Assembly: GCA_036276035.1 (NCBI GenBank)
Contig: DASUCM010000127.1
Location: 1-23,430, forward strand
Origin: JACDAF01 sp036276035
GTDB lineage: Bacteria; Chloroflexota; Limnocylindria; P2-11E
Direction: 5' to 3'
Length of the DNA: 23,430 bases
Shown piece after piece: positions 13,100 through 20,977 of the stretch. The position numbers and the translations under genes were made by a program. Within the stretch, counting starts at the first letter, position 1. Each line of letters opens with the position of its first letter. Under the pieces are notes generated by a model. The model searched no databases. It saw only the letters and a program-made list of their open reading frames with translations, and was not told the DNA's origin.

Positions 13100-15514
13100 A
13101 TGAGCTTGCTCGAGCGCTACGTCCAGCCGAGCGAGGCGCAGATCCCCACCGTGTCGCACCACGGCGAGATCCCCTCGGGCCAGCCGACGACGACGATCGT
13201 CATCGACGGTCAGGAGGTCGTCGCCGTCGTCGGCGAGACGATCCTGCGCGCGGCGCAGCGCGCGGGCATGAACGTGCCGACGCTCTGCGACGACGAGAAG
13301 CTGGCCCCCGCTGCCGCGTGCCGCATGTGCCTCGTCGACATCGAGGGCATGGACCGGCCGATGCCGTCGTGCCACATCGCGGTCGAGCCGGGCATGAAGG
13401 TGACCGCGAAGAGCGACGGCCTCTTCCAGATGCGGCGCCAGAACCTCGAGTACATCCTCTCGGACCACAACGCGTACTGCATGCCGCCGTGCCAGATCGG
13501 CTGCCCGACGCACATCGACATCCCGGGGTACCTCGACCTCATGTCGAAGGGGCAGCACGTCGAAGCGGCGCGCCTCGTGAAGGAGGTGCTGCCGTTCCCG
13601 TACGCGCTCGGGCTCGTCTGCCCGGCGCCGTGCCAGGAGGTCTGCCGCCGCGGCCTCGTCGAGGAGGAGATCGCGATCCGGCAGTGCCACGGCTACACCG
13701 GCGAGCTCGCGCTCGAGATGGAGGAGGCGCCGACGCCGTTCCCGAAGAAGACCGCGACCGGCAAGCGCGTCGCCGTCGTCGGGGCGGGACCCGCGGGCAT
13801 GACCGCCGCGTACTACCTCGCGCTCGACGGCCATGCCGTCACGGTGTTCGACCGGCTGCAGAAGCAGGGCGGGATGCTCCGTTACGGCATCCCGGAGTAC
13901 CGCCTGCCGAAGGTGAAGCTCGACAAGGAGCTGAACTCGGTCTGGCAGCTCGGCGCGGAGTTCAAGGGCGGCAAGGAGCTCGGCAAGGACTTCACCGTCG
14001 AGTCGCTCCTCGCCGAGGGCTACGACGCGGTGTTCCTCGGCATCGGCGCCGATGTGTCGAACGAGATGCGCGTGCCGGGCGAGGACCTCCCCGGCGTGCT
14101 CCCCGCGGTGAAGTACCTGCGCGACAACGCGTCGGGCATCCCCGTCCCGGTCGGCCAGGGCACGCGCGTCATCGTCCTCGGCGGCGGGTTCACGGCGTTC
14201 GACTGCGCGCGCACCTCACGCCGCCTCGGCGCCGAGGTCACGATCGCCTACCGCCGCTCGCGCAAGGAGATGGGCGCCCACTACACCGAGGTCGACGATG
14301 CGGAGCACGAGGGCATCAAGCTCGAGTTCTTCGTCGCGCCGGTCCGTGTCGTCGAGAAGAACGGCCGGACCGCGGGCGTCGAGTTCCAGCGCATGGAGCT
14401 CGCCGAGCCCGACGCCTCGGGACGGCGCCGCCCTGTCGCGATCAAGGGCTCCGAGTTCGTCATGGAGTGCGACGTCGCGATCGCCGCGTTCGGCCAGACC
14501 CCCGACGTCGAGTTCCTCGAGCGGGAGCAGGGGATCCGGAAGACCCGCCGCGACACCATCGTGACGAACGCGGCGTTCATGACCGACCGGCCGGGCGTCT
14601 TCGCCGGCGGCGACGCGGTCATCGGCGCCTCGACGGTCATCCAGTGCGTCGGCCAGTCGAAGCTCGCGGCGAAGGCGATCACCCGCTACCTCGAGGGCGC
14701 CGACATGGCCGCGGTCGCGAACGAGATCGCCGCTGAGGAGCAGGTCCCCGAGCTCATCGACATCGTCCCGTACAAGCCCGAGGAGCCGCAGGTCCGCATG
14801 CCGTTCCTGCCGTTCGAGGACCGCGCGAAGAGCTTCGCGCTCATCGAGCTCGGCTACGACAAGAGCGGGGCGGAGAAGGAGGCTGCGCGCTGCCTCCAGT
14901 GCGTGTGCCCCGACGTGGGACGCTGCCACCTCCAGCGGCTGTCGCTCGAGCACGGGCTCACGAACAACCGCTTCCACCGTGCCGAGCCGGTCGACTACCA
15001 CGACTACGAGTACGACTTCTCGCACGACTTCATCCTTCGCGACCTGAACAAGTGCATCAACTGCACGCAGTGCGTGCGGATCTGCCGCGACGTCATCGGC
15101 GCCAACTGCTACGGGCTCATGGGCGGCGGCTACGACTCGATCGTGACGACGCCCTGGAACGTCTCGCTCTCGTACACCGACTGCGTGTCGTGCGGCGCGT
15201 GCGCCGAGACCTGTCCGACGGGCGCGCTCATGATGCGCGAGCGCGATCTCCAGACCTACGAGCTCGACGTCGTGCGCTGCATCTACTGCGGCGACTGCGT
15301 CGAGGTCTGCCCGCACGGCGCGCTCGGCGAGACGCCGAACTTCGAGCTCTCGACCTACCAGCGCTTCGGCGTCACGGTCCTCGCGAAGGAGGAGCTCGCA
15401 GCCGCGCGCACCTGGAAGCCCTCCGAGCACATCCCGACCAACGAGGAGACCCACCGCTCACCGGTGCGTCCGCCTGAGGTCCGCCCGCCCGGCCCGCCGC
15501 GCTGGGGTGCCTGA
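13100..15514 (+). CDS. NuoG / GltD-NfnB / NuoI C-terminal chimera, iron-sulfur flavoprotein
   Basis: This is an 804-residue protein with nested domains. Residues 30-110 form a NuoG-type [2Fe-2S] ferredoxin (C63, C74, C77, C91). Residues 112-127 begin the NuoG N5 loop (RRQNLEYIL, H123, C127). Residues 128-597 are a GltD/NfnB-type module: CPxHIDIPGYL and VCPAPC cluster motifs, VGAGPAGMTAA (227-237), LGGGFTAFDCA (360-370) and FAGGDAV (501-507), expected to bind FAD and NAD(P)H. NuoG sequence resumes at 598 with CLQCVCPDVGRCHLQ, then RDLNKCINCTQCVR and CVSCGACAETCPTGAL (two [4Fe-4S]; Cys 652/655/658/662 and 695/698/701/705). The C-terminus from about 719 matches the second half of NuoI (Cys 727/730/733/737, then FELSTYQR). 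No molybdopterin-like NuoG domain follows. It is probably the electron hub between NAD(P)H, the NuoF-like subunit and NuoB/D. Confidence 0.85.
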   Translation: MSLLERYVQPSEAQIPTVSHHGEIPSGQPTTTIVIDGQEVVAVVGETILRAAQRAGMNVPTLCDDEKLAPAAACRMCLVDIEGMDRPMPSCHIAVEPGMKVTAKSDGLFQMRRQNLEYILSDHNAYCMPPCQIGCPTHIDIPGYLDLMSKGQHVEAARLVKEVLPFPYALGLVCPAPCQEVCRRGLVEEEIAIRQCHGYTGELALEMEEAPTPFPKKTATGKRVAVVGAGPAGMTAAYYLALDGHAVTVFDRLQKQGGMLRYGIPEYRLPKVKLDKELNSVWQLGAEFKGGKELGKDFTVESLLAEGYDAVFLGIGADVSNEMRVPGEDLPGVLPAVKYLRDNASGIPVPVGQGTRVIVLGGGFTAFDCARTSRRLGAEVTIAYRRSRKEMGAHYTEVDDAEHEGIKLEFFVAPVRVVEKNGRTAGVEFQRMELAEPDASGRRRPVAIKGSEFVMECDVAIAAFGQTPDVEFLEREQGIRKTRRDTIVTNAAFMTDRPGVFAGGDAVIGASTVIQCVGQSKLAAKAITRYLEGADMAAVANEIAAEEQVPELIDIVPYKPEEPQVRMPFLPFEDRAKSFALIELGYDKSGAEKEAARCLQCVCPDVGRCHLQRLSLEHGLTNNRFHRAEPVDYHDYEYDFSHDFILRDLNKCINCTQCVRICRDVIGANCYGLMGGGYDSIVTTPWNVSLSYTDCVSCGACAETCPTGALMMRERDLQTYELDVVRCIYCGDCVEVCPHGALGETPNFELSTYQRFGVTVLAKEELAAARTWKPSEHIPTNEETHRSPVRPPEVRPPGPPRWGA

Positions 15515-16592
15515 GCTCCGCGACGCACTGATCGCGCGCATCCGCGCGCGGGGCGCCATCACCTTCGCCGACTACATGGACGCCGCGCTGTACGACCCGC
15601 AGCACGGCTATTACTCGACGCGCGCGCGCATCGGCTTCGACGGCGACTACCTCACCGCCTCGGACCTCGGACCGGTCTTCGGCCGGCTGCTCGCGCGCGC
15701 GGCGGAGGAGCTCTGGCGCGCGCTCGGCAAGCCGGCATCGTGGGACCTCGTCGAGGCCGGCGCGGGGCGGGGGACGACGCTCCGCGACCTCCTCGCCGCC
15801 CTCCAATTCGCGAACGCGACCGCGGCCCGCGCCGCGAAGCCCGCGATCATCGAGGTCTCCCCGCACCTGCGCGAGCAGCAGGCGCGCGCGCTCGCGGGCG
15901 CGGACCTCCGCTGGGCGTCCTCGCCGCGCGCGCTCGCCCCGATCCAGGGCGTCGTGTACGCGAACGAGGTGCTCGACGCGTTCCCGGTCCACGTCCTCGT
16001 CCGCACCCCGGACGGCGTGAAGGAGGCGCACGTCGACGAGAAGGACGGGCGGCTCGTCGAGGTGCTGCGCAACCCGAGCACGCAGGACCTGCGCTGGCGG
16101 ATGCCGGAGTCGCTCCCCGTCGGCTCGCGCTGGGAGGTGAGCCCCGCGGCGGAGGGCTGGGTCGCGGCGCTCGGGTCCGCGCTGCAGAGCGGGTACCTCC
16201 TCTTCATCGACTACGGCGACGAGGAGGGTGGCCTCCTCGGCCGCGAGGGCGCGGGAACGGTGCGCGGCTTCGCGCGGCACCGGCTGCTCGAAGACCCCTT
16301 CGCCGATCCGGGCGCGCACGACCTCACCGCGACGGTGAACTTCACGGCGATCCGCCGGGCAGCCGAGGGCGCCGGCCTCCGGCTCGCGGGATCCGGGACG
16401 CAGCGCGACGTGCTCATCGCCCTCGGCGCGCGCGAGGCGACCGTGCGCCCCGGGACACCGATCGAGCAGCTGCGGGCCGCGAGCCGGCGCGCCGCGACGG
16501 ACGCGCTGCTCGATCCGAACGGCTTCGGCGCCTTCCGCGTTGTCTGCTTCGCGAAGGACGCTCCGGCCGACCTGCGGTGGCTCTCCGTGTGA
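15507..16592 (+). CDS. midA: MidA/NDUFAF7-family SAM-dependent methyltransferase
   Basis: This is 361 residues from GTG 15507, overlapping the previous gene by 8 nt. It matches the MidA/NDUFAF7 (SAM_MT) family along its length: GAITFADYMDAALY and GYYS near the N-terminus, GDYLTASDLGPVFG (46-59), the SAM-binding VEAGAGRGT (82-90) and NEVLDAFPVH (153-162). In mitochondria NDUFAF7 symmetrically dimethylates an Arg of NDUFS2 (the NuoD homologue) and is needed for complex I assembly. Being in one operon with nuoD, whose target Arg is conserved (R68), strongly suggests the same role here. The downstream kinase-like gene overlaps it by 4 nt (GTGA). Confidence 0.88.
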   Translation: MPELRDALIARIRARGAITFADYMDAALYDPQHGYYSTRARIGFDGDYLTASDLGPVFGRLLARAAEELWRALGKPASWDLVEAGAGRGTTLRDLLAALQFANATAARAAKPAIIEVSPHLREQQARALAGADLRWASSPRALAPIQGVVYANEVLDAFPVHVLVRTPDGVKEAHVDEKDGRLVEVLRNPSTQDLRWRMPESLPVGSRWEVSPAAEGWVAALGSALQSGYLLFIDYGDEEGGLLGREGAGTVRGFARHRLLEDPFADPGAHDLTATVNFTAIRRAAEGAGLRLAGSGTQRDVLIALGAREATVRPGTPIEQLRAASRRAATDALLDPNGFGAFRVVCFAKDAPADLRWLSV

Positions 16593-17698
16593 CCGCCGGC
16601 ACTGGTCAAGTCGCCTATCAAGCAGCACTGTACGAGGCGGTGGGACGCGAGCGGGCCGTTGACGTGCTCATCCTCGCCATGGCGTGGCTCGGCTACGTCG
16701 GGAGCGCGCTCTGGCTCGGGCCGGCCGTCGGCGCGGGCATCCTTGCCGCGGCCGTCGTGCCGGTCGCGCTCACCGGGCATCGCTTCGGCGTCATCGCCGG
16801 CGCGGCCGCCGGGGCGGTCGCGCTCGCCGTGAACGCGCTCCTGCTGACCGCCCTCGGCCGCGACGGGATGAGCGCGCTCATGCGCGAGGGCGGCGGACCC
16901 GGGACGCTGCTCATCATCGCCGCCGGTGCGGCGCTCGGATACGTGCACCGGCTGGACGAGCGGGCGCGACGGCTCGCGCGCACCCTGGACGAGCAGCAGG
17001 CGGAGCTGCGCGACGCGCACGCCGCGCTGCGCGGGCAGCTGGAGCGGCAGTCGGAGTACGTGAGCGCGATCGCGCGCGAGATCACGAACCCGCTCATCGG
17101 CATCCAGGTCGCGGCGAACGTCCTCGCGGGCCGCCAGCGGGGCGACCTGGATCCCGCAACGACCGCGGCGCGGATCGCCGACGAGGCCGGCCTCGCGCTC
17201 GAGCTCGTCAGGGGCATGAGCGCCGCCGCGAGCGCGGAGACGGGCCGGACGAAGCTGCGCAGCGACCCGGTCGACGTCGCGGCGCTCGCCCGTGATGTCG
17301 TGGAGGGCTTCGACCCGCGGGGTCACCCGGTGATGCTCGAAGCGCCGCCGACGCTTCGGACGCTGGCGGATCCCGACGCTGTCGCGACGATCCTGCGCCA
17401 CCTGCTCGGCAACGCGGCGAAGTACTCGCCGCCCGCAGCGCCGATCCGCGTGAGGACCGTCGACGCGGGGGAGGCGATCCAGCTCTCGGTCCGGGATCAC
17501 GGGCCTGGTGTGCCTGAGTCCGAGCGCGCGCAGCTCTTCCAGCGCTTCGCACGGCTCTCGACCGCCGGAGGGACGTCGGGCGCGGGCCTCGGCCTCTACA
17601 TCTGCGAGGTCATCGCCCGTGAGCTCGGAGGCTCCATGCGCTTCCACGCGCCGCCTGGCGGTGGCGCGGAGTTCACGCTCCTGCTGCCGCGCGCGTAG
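16589..17698 (+). CDS. Histidine-kinase-like membrane protein lacking the phosphoacceptor His
   Basis: This is 369 residues from GTG 16589. Four hydrophobic segments lie at about residues 24-118, then a coiled-coil linker (122-155), a DHp-like helix, and a HATPase_c domain with N-box HLLGNAAKYS (271-280), DHGPGVPE (303-310), the F-box FQRFAR and GAGLGLY (331-337). The H-box, normally SHELRTPL, reads AREITNPL: the His is Arg (R163, codon CGC 17075-17077). ATP binding looks intact but autophosphorylation on the usual residue is not possible. No response regulator is encoded nearby. Co-transcription with the nuo-like operon suggests a sensory or scaffold role tied to that complex, or it may have become a regulator acting through a partner kinase. 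Confidence 0.8.
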   Translation: MTAGTGQVAYQAALYEAVGRERAVDVLILAMAWLGYVGSALWLGPAVGAGILAAAVVPVALTGHRFGVIAGAAAGAVALAVNALLLTALGRDGMSALMREGGGPGTLLIIAAGAALGYVHRLDERARRLARTLDEQQAELRDAHAALRGQLERQSEYVSAIAREITNPLIGIQVAANVLAGRQRGDLDPATTAARIADEAGLALELVRGMSAAASAETGRTKLRSDPVDVAALARDVVEGFDPRGHPVMLEAPPTLRTLADPDAVATILRHLLGNAAKYSPPAAPIRVRTVDAGEAIQLSVRDHGPGVPESERAQLFQRFARLSTAGGTSGAGLGLYICEVIARELGGSMRFHAPPGGGAEFTLLLPRA

Positions 17699-17718
17699 CG
17701 CCTGGCCTCGCGCGGCCC

Positions 17719-17739
17719 GCGAGCGCAGCGTTCGCTCGC
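17719..17739 (+). terminator. Hairpin, putative end of the nuo-like operon
   Basis: A 7-bp stem (17719-17725 with 17733-17739) with a 7-nt loop lies 20 nt after the stop of the kinase-like gene and before the next promoter box. There is no T-run. Its position between two units is the main support. Confidence 0.4.
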
Positions 17740-17760
17740 CCGGCTGGCATGACGCGTGCC

Positions 17761-17766
17761 TAGACT
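17761..17766 (+). promoter_or_regulatory. Putative -10 box TAGACT upstream of the transglutaminase cluster
   Basis: TAGACT ends 6 nt before ATG 17773, in the 74-nt gap after the nuo-like operon. It is the same hexamer as at 1818 and 22799. The spacing predicts a leaderless mRNA for the five-gene transglutaminase/ATP-grasp/alpha-E unit. No clear -35 box is visible. Confidence 0.5.
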
Positions 17767-17772
17767 CAGGCC

Positions 17773-18648
17773 ATGCGGGTGAGGGTCGGCTGCGAATTCG
17801 GCTGGGACACGGACGGTGCCGTGCCGACGGTCATGATCGTGCGCCCCCGCCCGGACATCGAGCCGAAGATCGTCTACGAGTCGCGCTGGCTCGGGCCGAA
17901 CGTGCCGGTGCGGGAGTACACCGACGCCTTCGGCAACATCTGCTGGCGCTTCACGCTCCCGGGCGGCCCGCTCACCGTCCGCTACGACGCCGTGGTCGAG
18001 ATGCCGCACGAGGCCGACCCGGTCGTGCCGGACGCGAGGATCCATCCGGTCGAGGAGCTTCCCGACGACGTGCTCGTCCACACGCTGCCAAGCCGGCTCG
18101 TCGAGTCGGACCTCATGGTCGAGCGCGCCTGGGACATGTTCGGCTCGACGCCGCAGACCTGGGCGCGCGTGCAGGCGATCTGCGACTTCGTCCACGAGCA
18201 CATCACCTTCGGCTACGGGACGAGCAGCCCGACCCTCACCGCGGCGCAGGTCCTCGACACCGGCAAGGGCGTCTGCCGCGACTTCGCGCTCCTCGCGGTC
18301 GGACTGTGCCGCGCGATGAACATCCCCGCGCGCTACACGTTCGGCTACCTACCCGACATCGACGTGCCGGTCGAGGACGTCCCGATGGACTTCGCGAGCT
18401 GGTTCGAGGCCTACCTCGGCGGGCGCTGGTACACCTTCGACGCGCGCTTCAACGTCCCGCGCGTCGGCCGGATCGTCATCGGTCGCGGACGCGACGCCGT
18501 CGATGTCGCGCTCTCGACGTCCTACGGCCTCGCGCGCCTGCCGAAGTTCGTGGTCTGGGCGGACGAGATCACGGCCGAGCGGCCCGGCGGACCGCCACCC
18601 GAGGAAGACGCGGATGCCCTCGAGGAGGCGGCCCGCAGGCGTCCGTGA
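17773..18648 (+). CDS. Transglutaminase-like protein 1, catalytic His missing
   Basis: This is 291 residues with a beta-rich N-terminal region and a transglutaminase core. The nucleophile region is KGVCRDFA (C168) and the Asp region is WYTFDARFN (D223). At the His position, where the two paralogues in this operon have HAW, this protein reads FASWFEAY, placing A208 where His would be. The Cys-His-Asp triad is therefore incomplete unless another residue substitutes. It has no signal peptide and probably acts in the cytoplasm. The charged C-terminal tail is rich in Glu and Ala. It is the first gene of a unit with an ATP-grasp and an alpha-E gene. It may be a pseudo-enzyme partner of the two intact paralogues, or a subfamily using a different His. 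Confidence 0.8.
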   Translation: MRVRVGCEFGWDTDGAVPTVMIVRPRPDIEPKIVYESRWLGPNVPVREYTDAFGNICWRFTLPGGPLTVRYDAVVEMPHEADPVVPDARIHPVEELPDDVLVHTLPSRLVESDLMVERAWDMFGSTPQTWARVQAICDFVHEHITFGYGTSSPTLTAAQVLDTGKGVCRDFALLAVGLCRAMNIPARYTFGYLPDIDVPVEDVPMDFASWFEAYLGGRWYTFDARFNVPRVGRIVIGRGRDAVDVALSTSYGLARLPKFVVWADEITAERPGGPPPEEDADALEEAARRRP

Positions 18649-19526
18649 CGGACTGGACGCGCGTCGAGCGCGCCGTCTACCGCGTCCGGCAGCACTACCG
18701 CTACACCTACAGCGGACCGGTGTGGGACCTGAAGCAGCGGCTCATCATGATCCCGCGCGACTCCTACCGCGACCAGCGGCTGCTCGCCTACGACCTCGAC
18801 GTCCGCGGCACCGAAGGCGACCACTTCGTCACCTGGGAGCGCGACCAGTTCGGCAATCGCGTCGCGAAGGTGACCGCGAACCGCGTCCCGCAGGCGGTGG
18901 ACTTCGAGGCGACCTTCCGCGTCGAGCGCGTCCGCGGGGACGGGCCGACGCTCGAGCCGGTGCCGTGGGAGGGGAAGGGGCCGCAGCTCTACCTCGACCC
19001 CACCGCATACACGCAGCCGGACGCGCGCATCGAGCGGGCGGCGCGCGGGATCGCCGATGAGACCCGGGACCGACACGTCCGCGCGCAGCTCGCGCACGAG
19101 TGGGCGACGCGCTCCATCCGCTACCAGTACGGCGTGACCGGCTACACGACCCCCGCCGCGATGGCGCTGCACCTCGGCCGCGGCGTCTGCCAGGACTACG
19201 CGCACATCCTCCTCTCGGTGCTGCGGCTCCTCGGCGTCCCGTGCCGCTACGTCTCGGGGCACCTGCTCGGCGAGGGGGCCCCGCACGCGTGGGTGGAGGC
19301 ACTGCTGCCGTGCGAGGACGCGACGCAGGTCGAGGTCATCGCCTACGACCCGACCCACGGGCGGAGGACGCGCATGGACTACCTCACCGTCGCGGTCGGC
19401 CGCGACTTCGGCGACGTGTCGCCGACATCGGGAACGTTCAGCGGCCCCGCGCTCGGCAGGCTCGCCGCGACGAAGAAGGCGGAGATCGTGGAGCTGCGGG
19501 AAAGCCCGGCGGAGGCGGTCGCGTGA
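18645..19526 (+). CDS. Transglutaminase-like protein 2, intact triad
   Basis: This is 293 residues from GTG 18645, in GTGA overlap with the previous gene. The N-terminal beta region (about 1-100) is a bacterial transglutaminase N-terminal type domain (YRVRQHYRYTYSGPV, WERDQFGNRV). The core shows RGVCQDYAH with C182, PHAWVEA with H214 and YDPTHG with D235, the full triad. The family contains cysteine peptidases and amidases acting on peptide or isopeptide bonds. Beside the ATP-grasp and alpha-E genes it probably cleaves or transfers a peptide-like product of that system. No signal peptide is visible. It lies upstream of the ATP-grasp gene with another GTGA overlap. Confidence 0.88.
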   Translation: MTDWTRVERAVYRVRQHYRYTYSGPVWDLKQRLIMIPRDSYRDQRLLAYDLDVRGTEGDHFVTWERDQFGNRVAKVTANRVPQAVDFEATFRVERVRGDGPTLEPVPWEGKGPQLYLDPTAYTQPDARIERAARGIADETRDRHVRAQLAHEWATRSIRYQYGVTGYTTPAAMALHLGRGVCQDYAHILLSVLRLLGVPCRYVSGHLLGEGAPHAWVEALLPCEDATQVEVIAYDPTHGRRTRMDYLTVAVGRDFGDVSPTSGTFSGPALGRLAATKKAEIVELRESPAEAVA

Positions 19527-20977
19527 ACCGCGCGATGACGACGCAGCAGCTCACCGCCTACGAGCTCGGCGGGTTCTGGGACGAGATGTTCGGGCCCGAC
19601 GGCCACGTGCGGGAGCACTACGCGCCGCTCGCACAGCGGCTCGCCACGCTCTCGCCGCAGGACGTCGCCCGGCGCCAGCTCGCCGCCGAGCTGTCGTTCC
19701 AGGCGCGCGGCATCACCTTCGCCGTGAACCAGGATCCGAACGGGCTCGAGAAGATCATCCCGTTCGACCTCATCCCGCGCCTCATCACCCCCGAGGAGTG
19801 GCGCCGCATCGAGCGCGGCCTCGAGCAGCGCGTGCGCGCGCTGAACCTCTTCCTCCACGACGTCTACCACGACCAGAAGGTCCTCCGTTCGGGCCTCATC
19901 CCGCCGGAGCTCATCCTCGGTGCGAAGGGCTACCGGCGCGAGTTCCGCGGCGTCGAGGTGCCGCGCGGCGTGTACACGCACGTCGTCGGGAGCGACCTCG
20001 TGCGCGACGAGAGCGGCCGCTTCTTCGTGCTCGAGGACAACCTGCGGACGCCGTCCGGCGTCTCGTACGTCGTCGAGAACCGGCGCGTGCTGAAACGCGT
20101 CTGGCCGCAGATCTTCGCCGATTACGACATCCGCCCGGTCGAGGGCTACCCGCAGGACCTGCTCGACGTGCTCCGCGCCGTCGCGCAGCCGGTCGCGAAC
20201 GAGCCGACCGTCGTGCTCCTCTCGCCCGGCGTGTACAACTCGGCGTTCTTCGAGCACGCCTTCCTCGCGAAGGCGATGGGCATCGAGATGGTCCAGGGCT
20301 CCGACCTCTTCGTGGACGACGCGACGGTCTTCATGCGCACGACGAGCGGCCGGCGGCGCGTCGACGTCATCTACCGGCGCATCGACGACGACTTCCTCGA
20401 CCCGCTCGCGTTCCGGCCGGACTCGCTCCTCGGCGTGCCTGGGCTTCTCGCGACCTACCGCATGGGCCGCGTGTCGCTCGCGAACGCGATCGGGACCGGC
20501 GTCGCGGACGACAAGGCCATCTACGCGTACGTGCCGACGATCATCAAGTACTACCTCGGCGAGGACGAGATCCTCCCGAACGTGAAGACCTACGTCGCGC
20601 ACGACCCCGTCGAGCGCGCGTACATCCTCGAGCACATCGGTGAGCTCGTGGTGAAGTCGGTGAACGAGAGCGGTGGCTACGGGATGCTCATCGGCCCGCA
20701 CGCGCCCGCCGCGGACCGCGAGGAGTACCGCCGGCGGATCGAGGCCGACCCGCGCGGTTACATCGCGCAGCCGACGCTCGGGCTCTCGCGACATCCGTCG
20801 TGGAACGAGGACCACCTCGAGGGCCGCCACGTCGACCTCCGACCGTTCATCCTGTTCTCCGGTGACGAGGTCAGGGTCACGCCAGGAGGCCTCACGCGGG
20901 TCGCGCTACGCAAGGGCTCGCTCGTCGTGAACTCGTCGCAGGGCGGCGGCGCGAAGGACACCTGGGTGCTCGCCTGA
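19523..20977 (+). CDS. Circularly permuted ATP-grasp protein (DUF404/DUF407 type)
   Basis: This is 484 residues from GTG 19523 (ATG 19535 is an alternative), full length for the CP_ATPgrasp family. Recognisable family segments are FFVLEDNLRTPSGVSYV in the first half, YIYRRIDDDFLDP-type sequence in the middle (here VIYRRIDDDFLDP), then VADDKAIYAYVP, KSVNESGGYGMLIGP and the C-terminal SSQGGGAKDTWVL. Members are predicted amidoligases that form amide bonds between an acid and an amine or peptide using ATP; the substrate is unknown. The conserved gene neighbours are alpha-E proteins and transglutaminases, exactly as here. The following gene overlaps its stop by 1 nt (TGATG). Confidence 0.9.
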   Translation: MNRAMTTQQLTAYELGGFWDEMFGPDGHVREHYAPLAQRLATLSPQDVARRQLAAELSFQARGITFAVNQDPNGLEKIIPFDLIPRLITPEEWRRIERGLEQRVRALNLFLHDVYHDQKVLRSGLIPPELILGAKGYRREFRGVEVPRGVYTHVVGSDLVRDESGRFFVLEDNLRTPSGVSYVVENRRVLKRVWPQIFADYDIRPVEGYPQDLLDVLRAVAQPVANEPTVVLLSPGVYNSAFFEHAFLAKAMGIEMVQGSDLFVDDATVFMRTTSGRRRVDVIYRRIDDDFLDPLAFRPDSLLGVPGLLATYRMGRVSLANAIGTGVADDKAIYAYVPTIIKYYLGEDEILPNVKTYVAHDPVERAYILEHIGELVVKSVNESGGYGMLIGPHAPAADREEYRRRIEADPRGYIAQPTLGLSRHPSWNEDHLEGRHVDLRPFILFSGDEVRVTPGGLTRVALRKGSLVVNSSQGGGAKDTWVLA

